Shown: positions 41,121 to 49,374 of the stretch, in pieces | How the letters are laid out: every line of letters begins with the position of its first letter | How positions within the stretch are numbered: the first letter of the stretch is position 1 | Origin: Streptomyces sp. HSG2 | Lineage (GTDB): Bacteria > Actinomycetota > Actinomycetes > Streptomycetales > Streptomycetaceae | Direction: 5' to 3' | NCBI RefSeq assembly: GCF_016598575.1 | Contig: NZ_CP066801.1 | Location: 2,976,001 to 3,040,000 of the forward strand | Length of the DNA stretch: 64,000 nucleotides | Translations under genes and position numbers: made by a program | The notes under the pieces: generated by a model | Seen by the model: the letters and a program-made list of their open reading frames with translations, nothing else | Databases searched by the model: none | Told to the model about the DNA's origin: nothing

Positions 41121-41644
41121 TGTTCGCTCCGTCCGTCGAGCGTCCGTGGCGTGATGCCTGGCCCCTGGTCGCGCAGGCGGGTGACGGTAACGCCTGGGTG
41201 ACGGGCGCGTGTTGGCTGTACTGCCGTCGTGAGGGCGTGGTCGTGCTGTGGGTCGGCTCGGTGGCCACGCCTGGTGCGACGGGCGACGTGTACGGCTGTG
41301 GCCCGTGCCTCGCGGAGCTCGCGCACATGGTGCGCGTGCAGGCGTACGACCGGGCGCACGACCGGGACGGGTACCGGGATCGCGCCGCGCAGTCCGCCAC
41401 GCTCGCCGTTCCCGCCCATGCGGCCCCGCCGCGCGCCCTGCCCTCGACGGGTTCGGGCGGCCGTCACCGGGCACCGCGCCAGGAGCGTGACACCGTACCC
41501 CCCGGCCCCGCCTGTCGGGGCGGCGCGATGACCAAGACCAAGACCAAGACCAAGACCAAGACCAAGACGTGTGAGCACCGGCAGACCGAGACGCGCGACG
41601 GCAAGACCTACTGCCGGGACTGCGAACGACAGCTCTACCTGTGA
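41120..41644 (+). CDS. Hypothetical protein with a repetitive Thr-Lys tract
   Basis: A 174-residue ORF starting at ATG 41120, overlapping the previous stop by one base. Residues 1-80 look folded (CWLYCRREGVVVLWVGSVA and CGPCLAELAHMVR). A Pro/Ala/Arg linker follows, then a Thr-Lys run (TK repeated six times, encoded by the hexamer repeat), then CEHRQTETRDGKTYCRDCE, a zinc-ribbon-like end with two Cys pairs. An internal ATG at 41528 could start a separate 38-residue zinc-ribbon peptide. It is not clear whether this is one gene or two. Confidence 0.6.
   Translation: MFAPSVERPWRDAWPLVAQAGDGNAWVTGACWLYCRREGVVVLWVGSVATPGATGDVYGCGPCLAELAHMVRVQAYDRAHDRDGYRDRAAQSATLAVPAHAAPPRALPSTGSGGRHRAPRQERDTVPPGPACRGGAMTKTKTKTKTKTKTCEHRQTETRDGKTYCRDCERQLYL
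41531..41566. repeat. Hexamer microsatellite, (ACCAAG)6
   Basis: Six exact ACCAAG units inside the ORF at 41120-41644. A change in copy number would add or remove Thr-Lys pairs without a frameshift. Confidence 0.9.
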
Positions 41645-41697
41645 GGACTCCGATACCTGCCGGGGATTACTGTCACGTTCCGTTCCGTTCCGCTAGA

Positions 41698-41722
41698 GCC
41701 CGGGGGTGAGATTCCCCCGGGC
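41698..41722 (+). terminator. Terminator hairpin, 9-bp perfect stem
   Basis: GCCCGGGGG and CCCCCGGGC with a TGAGATT loop, 54 bases after the stop at 41644. Confidence 0.75.
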
Positions 41723-41837
41723 GACCCGACTCCCGGGCGCCACGCCATGGGGGAGTGCGACCCCAGATGCCATTCTCCGGAAGTCAGTTCCGTCTCCCTG
41801 GCGTGATGAACGCCACCCCTGTCGATGACCTGGCAGA

Positions 41838-41867
41838 TTGTGCTGCAAGATCCTTGTCGGGTACGAA
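41838..41867 (+). promoter_or_regulatory. Candidate promoter of the secreted-protein gene
   Basis: TTGTGC (41838-41843), 18-base spacer and TACGAA (41862-41867). The predicted start near 41874 would give a leader of about 88 bases with two hairpins. Confidence 0.4.
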
Positions 41868-41878
41868 TAAGAAACGCA

Positions 41879-41936
41879 CGCCGCGCCAGTGGAGTTTGGC
41901 GCGGCGCGTTCAAGGTTTCCTGACTCGGAAACCTTG
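41879..41936 (+). promoter_or_regulatory. Leader with two perfect hairpins before the secreted-protein gene
   Basis: Hairpin 1: CGCCGCGCCA (41879-41888) with TGGCGCGGCG (41897-41906). Hairpin 2: CAAGGTTTCC (41911-41920) with GGAAACCTTG (41927-41936). Both are exact 10-bp stems in the presumed 5' untranslated region. They suggest attenuation, RNA stability control or a strong terminator for upstream transcription. Confidence 0.6.
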
Positions 41937-41961
41937 TCGGTATCTCACGGGAGACAATCGA

Positions 41962-42459
41962 ATGCACAAGGGTATGCGTATGCGCGTGATGTCCGGGACT
42001 GCCGCCGCCCTCACGGCCGGGGCACTCGTGCTGACGGCGTCTCCGGCCCGCGCCACCTCGGCTTCCACTTCGGTGGGCATCCCGGGCGGCAACAAGATCT
42101 CGGTCAACGCCTGGCACTGCGGGTTCTATGTGAGGGCCTGTAAGTGGAAGGCGTCCACGAAGATGTCGGGAACGAACCCGCGCAAGGCGAAATGGATCCA
42201 GAACCGTGCGGAGCTGGCGGCCCACGGCGTCGGCGTCTCCATCAAGATTTCCAAGAACCCCGAGGCCACGCTCACCATGAAGAGCCGGTCCCAGGGTGAA
42301 GTGCGCTGGAAGAACACCAACGCCAGCATCGCCGACACCTACGGCGAGATGGGCCCGGGCGGGGCCACCACCTACGTATCGACCAAGAGCTGCGGCTCGG
42401 CCAAGGTGACCAACTCGATCTACATAAGCGAGAAGTGCGCTTACGCGGGCGCCGCCTGA
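41962..42459 (+). CDS. Small secreted protein, unknown function
   Basis: A 165-residue protein with a clear Sec signal peptide (basic start MHKGMRMRVM, hydrophobic core, cleavage near ARA-TSAS at residue 32). The mature domain is basic, about 133 residues, with four Cys (in WHCGFYVRACKW, KSCGSA and SEKCAYAG) that could form two disulfides, and a Lys-rich centre. No family is recognised. The ATG at 41962 has GGGAG 8 bases upstream. It lies 98 bases before the lipoprotein-ABC operon. A secreted toxin, bacteriocin-like protein or adhesin is possible, but nothing proves it. Confidence 0.8.
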   Translation: MHKGMRMRVMSGTAAALTAGALVLTASPARATSASTSVGIPGGNKISVNAWHCGFYVRACKWKASTKMSGTNPRKAKWIQNRAELAAHGVGVSIKISKNPEATLTMKSRSQGEVRWKNTNASIADTYGEMGPGGATTYVSTKSCGSAKVTNSIYISEKCAYAGAA

Positions 42460-42557
42460 TCTGCCTCCGCCCGTGCGGACGCGGGGCGTGAACCGACCAT
42501 AGGTGTCGTACCGTCAGGGCGCCAGGGTGTGGCGGCTTTTCGTAAGCTTGAAGAAAA

Positions 42558-44270
42558 ATGCACGGGGGGGCGATGAATTTTCTTGGGTCGTCGCGTGGCA
42601 GAAGGTCGGTGTCCTGGTTCGTCGGGGCAGTCGTTTGCGCTGCCTTCACGGCGTCATGCGCATCCGCGTCCGAAGAGTCCGGGGAGCGTGAATCCGCCGC
42701 TGCCCGGCAATTCGACCTTCTGGTCAGCAAACAGAACGGCTACTACTACCACCCCTTCTTGCGTCAGCAGCCGGCAGGTTCCCAGGTGCAGTCCTTCGCG
42801 CTGCGGACGCTTTCCGAACTTGGCTGCGACCCCAAGATAAGTATGACTTCGGACCAGGTCAGGTCGTTTCGCAGGGGAGCGCTGGAGACCTCCTCGCTCT
42901 GGGGCCGAGACTGGCTGATCCCACTGCGGCGGGCCGGTGTCGACGAAGCGCTCGGCACCGGTGACGCGACGGCCGTGAACAAGGCTCGTACCAATGGCGG
43001 CTGGTACGTCGACTCGGCCCTCGGAGACGACGGAGATGCGGCGCGCCTCGGATCCACCTGGGCGGCCCTCGAAGTGCTTGACGCACTCGGGTGCCTGGAC
43101 GACCTCCCGTCGGATGACCGGGCCGCTACCGTGGCTTGGCTGCGCTCGCTGGCCGACGACAAGCCCCGCGCGCTCGATCAGAGCAGCGCTGTGGCCCGCT
43201 CGCTCCAGATGCTGAATGAGCCCGTTCCCGCCGCCCTCACCAGGATCGCCGCACCGCGTACGGACGATTTCTCGGACCTCACGCCCGACGACAGGGCGAC
43301 CAGGCTCGCCGACACCTACAGCTTTGTGGTGATCCAGGAGGCGGCGGGGAAACGGCCTGCCGTCAACCTTCAGGTCTGGGAGCCGGTACTCCGGGACGGT
43401 GCGGCGACGCTCCCGTACGAGCAGCTTTACAGCCTCGTCCACGTGTTGAAGGCGGCAGGCTCGCCGAAGTCCGTGTTCGCGCCGGTGTGGAAGCGACTGG
43501 ACGGCGAACGGCTCGACGACGGGCTGGTCCGTGACCCCGACGCCTACAGCGGCAACCCGGACGCCTCCCTCTTCGTGCAACGGCTGCGGGCACTGGCGGG
43601 ATGGTCGCGCATGGACCCCGGGCTGCTGGCGGCGCTGAAGCGCGAGGAGAAGTCCGGCGACGTCAGCCAGGAAGGCGCCGAGCAGCTGAACCGGGTCGCC
43701 CTGCGCAAGGTCACCGCGGGCGGAGGCGCGAGTGAACAGGCACGGCAGCTGTGCGTCAACCCGCGGGTCCTACCCACCACCGTGACCGAGCACAACGCCA
43801 CCCAGTGGCAGCGCACCACCCTCAACTGTGTCGACGCCGGCGCCTCGACCGATACCCCGACGATCGGCACCTGGAGCCTGGATACCCCGGACCGGGTGGC
43901 GGCTGCGGCCACGGTCGCTGTGGGGCTCGCCGACAGTGGCCACCGCGACCGAATGCCGTCCTGGATCACTGCCGAGGCTCTGAAGCAGTGGGCCCGGAAC
44001 CCGGACCGCTTCACCACGGTCTACGACTACACGTTGGTCGTACGGGCCTATGCGCTGCTCGGCGGCGTACTGGACGCCGGTCTGCGTGACGCACTCGGGC
44101 GCGGCGTCACGCCGTGCAGGGGGTGCCCCGGGCTGCCCGACCTATACCAGGTCGGCGGCGGCGATGCCGCCTGCGATCTGAAGACCACCTGGGGTGTGTG
44201 GACCCTGGACCGGCAGCTGCATGGTGCCATGCGTTGGTTGCCAACCGGGAACCCGGGGAACGGAAAGTGA
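42558..44270 (+). CDS. Large lipoprotein, alpha-toroid-like, unknown function
   Basis: A 570-residue predicted lipoprotein. A signal with hydrophobic core (SWFVGAVVCAAFTASC) ends in a lipobox-like TASC near residue 34. The mature part is helical with repeats such as GSTWAALEVLDALGCLDDLP, RTNGGWYVDSALGDDG and a late TPTIGTWSLDTPDRVAAAATV. The GG-W-aromatic pattern recalls the alpha/alpha-toroid of prenyltransferase- or terpene-cyclase-like domains, but catalytic motifs are lacking. ATG 42558 or 42573 are both possible starts. The stop overlaps the ABC ATPase start (GTGA), so it is coupled to the transporter and may be its substrate-recruiting or immunity component. Confidence 0.78.
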   Translation: MHGGAMNFLGSSRGRRSVSWFVGAVVCAAFTASCASASEESGERESAAARQFDLLVSKQNGYYYHPFLRQQPAGSQVQSFALRTLSELGCDPKISMTSDQVRSFRRGALETSSLWGRDWLIPLRRAGVDEALGTGDATAVNKARTNGGWYVDSALGDDGDAARLGSTWAALEVLDALGCLDDLPSDDRAATVAWLRSLADDKPRALDQSSAVARSLQMLNEPVPAALTRIAAPRTDDFSDLTPDDRATRLADTYSFVVIQEAAGKRPAVNLQVWEPVLRDGAATLPYEQLYSLVHVLKAAGSPKSVFAPVWKRLDGERLDDGLVRDPDAYSGNPDASLFVQRLRALAGWSRMDPGLLAALKREEKSGDVSQEGAEQLNRVALRKVTAGGGASEQARQLCVNPRVLPTTVTEHNATQWQRTTLNCVDAGASTDTPTIGTWSLDTPDRVAAAATVAVGLADSGHRDRMPSWITAEALKQWARNPDRFTTVYDYTLVVRAYALLGGVLDAGLRDALGRGVTPCRGCPGLPDLYQVGGGDAACDLKTTWGVWTLDRQLHGAMRWLPTGNPGNGK

Positions 44271-45013
44271 GCGAGAGTTCGGTGAGCGTATTGCTGCGGG
44301 CGGAGGGCGTGGGCAAGTCCTACACCCTGCGCGGAAGGAGGGTCGATGTCCTGGACGGCGTCGACCTCGCCGTGAGAAGAGGTGAGGTCACCGCCCTGGT
44401 CGGCCACTCGGGCTCCGGGAAGACCACGCTCCTGCACATCCTCGGGCTGCTGACCGCGCCGGACAGCGGCCGGGTGTTCGTCGAGGGCACCCAGCGCAGG
44501 GGTCTCGTCGACACGTCGGATCTGTCGGATGGGGCACTGGCAGATCTGCGCCGTAGCAGGCTCGGGTTCGTCTTCCAGTCGTACAACCTGCTGCCGCAGC
44601 ACTCGGCGCTGCGCAACATCGCCCTGCCGTTTCTCGGACGTCGCGGCGAGGGCGGGACACGCGCACGCGAGCTGCTGGCACGGGTGGGGCTCTCGGAGCG
44701 TGCCGACCATCTGCCCAGTGAACTGTCGGGCGGCGAGCAGCAGCGGGTGGCGTTGGCGCGGGCACTGATCAACGACCCGCCTGTGGTGTTGGCCGACGAG
44801 CCGACCGGGAACCTCGACACGGAGAGCGAGGAGATGCTTCTCGGACTCTTCCGCCGGCTGGCGAAGGAGGGGCGGGCGGTGCTGCTCGTGACGCACAACC
44901 CGGCGGTGTCGGACGCGGCGGATGTGGTGCATCGCCTGGACCAGGGCAGGTTCACCTCCCCCGCACAGGGGAACAGCGCGGCCGAAGGTGTGGAGACGGA
45001 GAGCGCGGAATGA
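44267..45013 (+). CDS. ABC transporter ATP-binding protein (LolD/MacB type)
   Basis: A 248-residue ATPase with a complete set of motifs: Walker A GHSGSGKTT near 43-51, Q-loop FVFQSYNLLPQH near 101, signature LSGGEQQRVALARAL near 149, Walker B VVLADEPTGNLD near 172 and the H-loop THNPAVSD. The LolD/MacB subfamily is marked by LADEPTGNLD. With the adjacent FtsX-like permease it forms a mechanotransmission-type ABC system that acts on lipoproteins or peptides at the outer face of the membrane rather than pumping through a channel. The GTG start overlaps the lipoprotein stop. Confidence 0.93.
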   Translation: MSESSVSVLLRAEGVGKSYTLRGRRVDVLDGVDLAVRRGEVTALVGHSGSGKTTLLHILGLLTAPDSGRVFVEGTQRRGLVDTSDLSDGALADLRRSRLGFVFQSYNLLPQHSALRNIALPFLGRRGEGGTRARELLARVGLSERADHLPSELSGGEQQRVALARALINDPPVVLADEPTGNLDTESEEMLLGLFRRLAKEGRAVLLVTHNPAVSDAADVVHRLDQGRFTSPAQGNSAAEGVETESAE

Positions 45014-46227
45014 ACATCTTCACTCTGGCGCTGGCCAACGTCCGCGCCCTGCGCCGTCGGTTGTTCGGCCTCGTGGCGCTGGTCTCGGTCGCCGCCGCCG
45101 CCTGCCTCGGCGCACTGGGCATCGCCGATCGGGCGCAGGGTGCCACCGATGCGGACGTCAAGGAGAGCAGCGCCAACCGCAGCGTCACCGTCGACAAGCC
45201 CGACGGACGCCCCGACACCCCCCAGCTGACCGAACGTACCGTTGCTCGGCTCGCGAAGCTGCCGCACATTGAGTCGGTGCAGCACCGTGCACAGGTGTCG
45301 TTCGGCGTGCTGACCGAGGCGGGCGACACCGTCGTGCTGTACGCGACGACCTACCGGCCGGTGCTCACCCCGCCGGTCACCGAGTCCGTGCGCAAGGACC
45401 TCTTCCCTCTGCGCCCCGGCGAAATCGTGGCGCCGGCCGCCTCCCAGGGCGTGGACCTGAGCAAGCTGGTGGGCCAGGAGATCGACATCGAGACCACCCG
45501 CTACGTGCGGCAGGGCGAAGGCACCGGAGTCACGAGCCACGCCCGCCTCGTCGGCGTGTACGACCCGACGTGGCAGCTGGACAACCCCGATGCCGCGTAC
45601 GCCGCCGACGCCGATGTGATCAAGTGGGCGGCACAGCGGTCCGGGGAACCGGAGGACAGCTACCTCTCCACCATCGGCTACGACGAGTTGACCGTGGTCG
45701 CGAAGACGGCAGCGGACGTGCCGGCCGTGACGAAGTCGGTGCAGCGGCTGGGCTATCCGGCGGTCGCCCTCCAGCAGCAGCTCAACGCGCTCCCCGCCGT
45801 GCTTGAGATGATCAAGGTGGTCGGTCAGGTGCTGCTTGGTGTACTCGGTGTGCTCGCATTCGTCGGAGCGGTCACCGTGACCGGCGCACTGTCGCGGCGG
45901 CGCGCGCAGGAGATCGGCATCCTCAAGGCAGTCGGTTTCCGTACCAGGTCGGTACTGACGATGCTGGTCACGGAGATGGCTCTGGTCGGTGCCGTGGCCG
46001 CGCTGATCGGCGCCGTGCTCGGCGTGGCAATGGGCAGTAGCGCGGGCGCCCTGCTGCGGGGCAGCGCGGACCTGGCGCCGTACGTCAAGGGCTGGGTGCT
46101 GCTGCCGTCCGCAGTGACCCTGCTTCTGCTCCTCGGCCTGACGGTGCTGGTGGTGGTGATCGGTTCGCTGGCACCGGCTCGCAGAGCGGCGAGGATGTCC
46201 CCCACAGACGCGATGAAGGACTGGTGA
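45010..46227 (+). CDS. FtsX/MacB-like ABC transporter permease
   Basis: A 405-residue permease with one N-terminal membrane helix (about 15-37), a large extracytoplasmic domain of about 220 residues (MacB-periplasmic-core-like), then three C-terminal helices (around 275-300, 320-350, 365-395). ALSRRRAQEIGILKAVGFRTRSVL (about 297-320) is the FtsX coupling segment and SLAPARRAARMSPTDAMK the typical end. It pairs with the ATPase encoded just upstream (ATGA overlap). The order lipoprotein-ATPase-permease-lipoprotein is unlike the simple MacB pair. Confidence 0.92.
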   Translation: MNIFTLALANVRALRRRLFGLVALVSVAAAACLGALGIADRAQGATDADVKESSANRSVTVDKPDGRPDTPQLTERTVARLAKLPHIESVQHRAQVSFGVLTEAGDTVVLYATTYRPVLTPPVTESVRKDLFPLRPGEIVAPAASQGVDLSKLVGQEIDIETTRYVRQGEGTGVTSHARLVGVYDPTWQLDNPDAAYAADADVIKWAAQRSGEPEDSYLSTIGYDELTVVAKTAADVPAVTKSVQRLGYPAVALQQQLNALPAVLEMIKVVGQVLLGVLGVLAFVGAVTVTGALSRRRAQEIGILKAVGFRTRSVLTMLVTEMALVGAVAALIGAVLGVAMGSSAGALLRGSADLAPYVKGWVLLPSAVTLLLLLGLTVLVVVIGSLAPARRAARMSPTDAMKDW

Positions 46228-47336
46228 ACCCTCCTATGCCGTACCCCACGACACGCAAGCACAGGGAGCACCGCGCACTGCCGACCGGTCCGGTCCGCAC
46301 CACCCTCCTCCTGAGCGTGCTCGGCTCCACCCTCGCGCTGACAACGGCCTGTTCCGGTCCGGGCGGAGTGGACCTGGGCAACGACTGGGAGGGCTCCCGC
46401 ACCTTCGCGGTCGCCCGGGTCGACGGTCTGGTGACGGTCGTCGGGATCAACCCGGACAAGCCCAGGGCGGAAAGCCTGGCCGTCGTGCCCCGACAGGCCG
46501 ACGACGATGACGCGATCAGCCCGCGTATCGTCGAACTCAGCGACGGACGATGGCTGTTGACGGTGCCACGCAAGGACGGCAAGCCGGATCGGTGGTACGA
46601 GATCAACCGCAAGGACCACACCCTGGACGGCATGACAGGCGACGAGCGGCTCCGCCGGATCTTGCCCGGCAAGACCCTGGTCGCCGAGGTCGCCGGACTG
46701 GCCGACACCAAGTCGGCGAACGGTGCCGCCTCATCCAGTGTTCTGGTCCGTGACCCCGCGAACTGGACCACCAAGCGCGAACTGAACGTCCCCGGCACCA
46801 TAGGCTTCGCGGCCTCCGACCCGACCACGAACGTGGTCTGCCTGGGCAGCTCCGCGGACGGCGCCTCCGCCGACGGCACCAGCATCTTCGTCGCGAACCT
46901 GGCCGACGGCAGGGTCACCCCAGTGACCGTGCCGGGCGACCTGGACGTCAAGGGCCTCGCGTGCTCATCCGGTCGCCCGGTCATCGTCGGCTCCCCCGCC
47001 TCGGCGAAGTCTGGCGATATCAAGGTCTCCCTCAGGCGCACCACGGCCGGGACGGTGGTCACGGTGGACGGCGGCCGGGCCGATGCGGTGGCGGCGACGG
47101 CCTCGTCCATCGTGGTCGCGGCTGCTACGGGCAACGACACCGAACTGGTCGAGGTCGATGCCGCCAGCGGCAAGGAACTGCATCGCGCCCGAGTCAAGGA
47201 CTTCGCCGCATCCCTGAACATCACCCCCACCAGCGCCGGCTGGCTCGTCTACGCCGAGAAGACAGTGACCCGGGTAGACCTCACCACCGGCAAGACCAAG
47301 CGGTTCGACCTGCCGGGGACGCTGCTGGACTCCTGA
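46224..47336 (+). CDS. Lipoprotein with beta-propeller-like repeats
   Basis: A 370-residue predicted lipoprotein starting at GTG (overlap with the permease stop). The signal core is LLLSVLGSTLALTTAC with lipobox LTTAC near residue 43. The mature domain contains repeating beta units (FAVARVDGLVTVVGI, TKRELNVPGTIGFAASD, SIFVANLADGRVTPVTV, ELVEVDAASGKELHRA, VTRVDLTTGKTKRFDL), typical of a beta-propeller. It is the last gene of the four-gene operon and may be the surface binding or scaffold part of the ABC system. Confidence 0.85.
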   Translation: MNPPMPYPTTRKHREHRALPTGPVRTTLLLSVLGSTLALTTACSGPGGVDLGNDWEGSRTFAVARVDGLVTVVGINPDKPRAESLAVVPRQADDDDAISPRIVELSDGRWLLTVPRKDGKPDRWYEINRKDHTLDGMTGDERLRRILPGKTLVAEVAGLADTKSANGAASSSVLVRDPANWTTKRELNVPGTIGFAASDPTTNVVCLGSSADGASADGTSIFVANLADGRVTPVTVPGDLDVKGLACSSGRPVIVGSPASAKSGDIKVSLRRTTAGTVVTVDGGRADAVAATASSIVVAAATGNDTELVEVDAASGKELHRARVKDFAASLNITPTSAGWLVYAEKTVTRVDLTTGKTKRFDLPGTLLDS

Positions 47337-47623
47337 CCACGGTCGTGATCACGGACTGATCTGAATCTTCCCGGGTGAAGTGGAGACTCCTCGGTGACGG
47401 CGGGTCTTCCCCGGCATCTCCCGAACCCGGAGGGTGTCGACGGCTGCAGCGAGCTGCGGCCGTCGAAGGCGACCGTGCGCCATCGCCGATAGCTCACTCC
47501 GGGCGTCGAAGGACGGGCGAGCGGGCCGGCATCAAGGGCCGTGTCGGTGGTGGCGCACTCGGCGGAGGCCCGTTCGAAGCCGGGGCGCCCCGACACCCCG
47601 GTGCGGCGTGGCGCCGGGCTCGG
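47337..47623. other. Intergenic region with transposase relic
   Basis: About 290 bases between convergent genes. The only recognisable content is a short piece of a transposase gene on the minus strand (listed separately). Confidence 0.5.
47427..47515 (-). pseudogene. Fragment of an IS4-family-like transposase
   Basis: Minus-strand translation gives PSTPGVSYRRWRTVAFDG then RSSLQ and PSTP. The block YRRWRTVAFDG followed by SSL closely resembles the conserved P-G-V-x-Y-R-G-x-R-T-V-A-F-D-G-x-S-S-L segment of IS4-type transposases of actinobacteria. Only about 30 residues remain, with no start, DDE triad or inverted repeats. It marks the right side of the accessory block and is evidence of past transposition. 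Confidence 0.5.
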
Positions 47624-48652
47624 TCACCGGGTCGGGGCGGGGGTCCGCCGGTCGACGGCCGGATCCGTCACCCTCAACTGGCGCAGCAGGCCGCCGTAGT
47701 CCTCGTCGTCGTCGCCGATGAAGAGCGGCGGGGAGCCGTCGACCAGCGCGACGCCCTCGACCTTGAGCCCCGAGCTGCGCGCGAGCTGACGAGGGGGGGC
47801 CACCGGTTCCAGACGTGCGCCGATCGGGCCGCCCGCGCGCACGTCCGCCGCGTGGTACACGGCGCTGTCGAAGGGGCCGAGGTCGCCGGGGTCGTAGGCG
47901 GACGAGACGTAGACCTCGCCGGCGGCGCCGATGTCGAGTCCGGAGGCGGGGCGTGCGCCGGGCGGCTCCGGGGCGGTGAAGGGGATCGAGGTCCACTCCG
48001 TGCCGAAGACGATGCCGCCCTCGCGGCCGACCGTCAGGCGTGTCATGTGGATCCGGGTGGTGTCGCTGCCCTCCGCGCGCTCGGCGTAGACGAAGTAGTC
48101 TCGGCCGCGGACCTTCGCGACCCCGGTCGCCTCGACGTTGACGTGCGGTTCGGGCGTCTTCGGCCAGGGCACCGAGTCGACGACGCGCATCCTCAGCTTC
48201 CGGTCCCACGCGACGAGGTAGATGGTGGGGTCGGGGTCGTCGCCGTCGGCGTTGCTCTCCACCAGGAGAGCCTGGTCGCGGCCGGGCAGCCGGGCGATGC
48301 TCTCCAAGTCGTTCGGCACGTCGGGGAAGTCGACGTCGAGTTCCCTGACGACGATCCCGTCGGTGTCGACCGGGGTCTTGACCAGGGACAGACGGGGCAG
48401 ATCCCGCTCGGCGTCGTTGTCCCGGGTGTCGTGGCAGACCAGGAACACCTCCTGGGAGGGCGCCTCTTCGCCCGGCGGGCCGTGGTGTCGCACGGTGGCG
48501 AGCCAGGCGATGCCGCTGAACTCGCGGGGGGCTCGAATTCCGTCGTGACGGTCGGGGCCGGTGGCCGAGGCGCCGTGGCCGGCGAGCGCGAGCCCGCCCA
48601 CCGCTGTGGCGGCGGCGATGAGGCGACGGGTGGCGTGGCGGCGGGGCGGCAT
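47624..48652 (-). CDS. Secreted protein, esterase-like/beta-propeller family
   Basis: A 342-residue exported protein. The N-terminus RRHATRRLIAAATAVGGLALAGHGASA has a twin-Arg-containing basic region and a Sec/Tat signal cleaved near residue 30. The mature part carries repeating beta blades with Asp-rich turns (SGIAWLATV, DLESIARLPGRDQALLVESNADGDD, VNVEATGVAKVRGRDYFVYAE, VEGVALVDGSPPLFIGDDDEDYGG), like phytase-type or SdiA-regulated beta-propeller proteins. It lies downstream of afsS on the same strand. In S. coelicolor an uncharacterised gene (SCO4424 as I recall) occupies the space between afsK and afsS, and this could be its counterpart. Confidence 0.8.
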   Translation of the reverse strand: MPPRRHATRRLIAAATAVGGLALAGHGASATGPDRHDGIRAPREFSGIAWLATVRHHGPPGEEAPSQEVFLVCHDTRDNDAERDLPRLSLVKTPVDTDGIVVRELDVDFPDVPNDLESIARLPGRDQALLVESNADGDDPDPTIYLVAWDRKLRMRVVDSVPWPKTPEPHVNVEATGVAKVRGRDYFVYAERAEGSDTTRIHMTRLTVGREGGIVFGTEWTSIPFTAPEPPGARPASGLDIGAAGEVYVSSAYDPGDLGPFDSAVYHAADVRAGGPIGARLEPVAPPRQLARSSGLKVEGVALVDGSPPLFIGDDDEDYGGLLRQLRVTDPAVDRRTPAPTR

Positions 48653-49057
48653 GGGTCCTCCGGAGCTGTCGACCTCGCATATCGGACAATGCTGGACGAA
48701 GCTAGCGCACCGGCGTGCGTGCCCCGATCAGGCACACCAAGGCGCCCGGGTGACCGGCGGACGCGTCGGGGTCGGGTTCGAACGGAGCCGCGCGGAGGCT
48801 CCGTCGACGGATCGCTCCACCTCGGTCCGGTGGTGTGGTGGACGTCGGAGGGTTCCGGACAGGCGTCGGCCGCGGCGGGCGTCCCCTCCTCGCCGCCGCG
48901 GCCGATCTCCCCGTGGTGCCGGACGCCTGGTGCTGGTCGGTCCGGCGCGACTCTCTCGCGTCGCGGCCCGACGGGCGGGCCGTGACGCGTCCCGCGCCCC
49001 GTCAGGCCAGGTCCGCCCCGCGGTCGCGCGCGGATCTCGCCTGACGGGGCAGTACGA
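48653..49057. other. Intergenic region between the secreted-protein gene and afsS
   Basis: About 400 bases. It contains the afsS terminator (48996-49050) and presumably the promoter of the secreted-protein gene. No further gene is supported. Confidence 0.45.
48996..49050 (-). terminator. Terminator-like hairpin after afsS, 12-bp perfect stem
   Basis: GCCCCGTCAGGC (48996-49007) and GCCTGACGGGGC (49039-49050) pair exactly, starting 8 bases beyond the afsS stop. The 31-base loop is itself GC-rich and can pair internally. Confidence 0.7.
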
Positions 49058-49207
49058 CTAGCGGTTGTCGGCGGGAGGGGCGGGCATGGGGTTCTCCAGG
49101 GTGGTGGCCCCACCGTCCTTGGGCGGGGCGGGCATCGGGTTCTCCATCAACGCCAGGCTCTGGGCCGTCTGGTCGCCGGATGTCTCGCCGAACAGGTTCT
49201 CGCTCAT
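49058..49207 (-). CDS. afsS: AfsS, small sigma-like activator peptide of secondary metabolism
   Basis: A 49-residue acidic peptide with two copies of the AfsS repeat: MENPMPAPP (21-29) and LENPMPAPP (37-45), the second preceded by Thr-Thr. S. coelicolor AfsS, about 63 residues, has three such T-x-x-N-x-M-P-A-P-P repeats, and they are needed for its effect on antibiotic synthesis. The N-terminus is MSENLFGETSGD. GAAGGAG lies 8 bases before the ATG. It sits downstream of afsR on the same strand, as in S. coelicolor, and is the main transcriptional target of phosphorylated AfsR. Loss of one repeat is the notable difference. Confidence 0.9.
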   Translation of the reverse strand: MSENLFGETSGDQTAQSLALMENPMPAPPKDGGATTLENPMPAPPADNR

Positions 49208-49243
49208 GGGATGGACTCCTTCGCTGGAAAGGTGACGTGTGGA

Positions 49244-49289
49244 GAACACCCGCCCGGAAGCTCCCCCGATGATCTCCGGGCGGGTGTTC
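49244..49289 (-). promoter_or_regulatory. 15-bp perfect hairpin in the afsR-afsS spacer
   Basis: GAACACCCGCCCGGA (49244-49258) pairs exactly with TCCGGGCGGGTGTTC (49275-49289) around a 16-base loop. It lies 37 bases before the afsS ATG and downstream of the predicted afsS promoter. It may end afsR transcription, or act in the afsS leader as an attenuator. No T-run follows. Confidence 0.7.
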
Positions 49290-49374
49290 GGAGCCGCACC
49301 CCTACCGGCGATGTGCCGGCCCGACGGTCTGCCCCCCGTGGTGAAGTGCGACGGACACAAGCGTGCCGGCCGCC

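Noticed and set aside
41962..47336. Lactococcin-972-type bacteriocin operon
   Set aside because: The secreted protein is larger and shows no lactococcin-972 signature, and the permease is FtsX/MacB-like with two lipoproteins. Only the general layout is similar.
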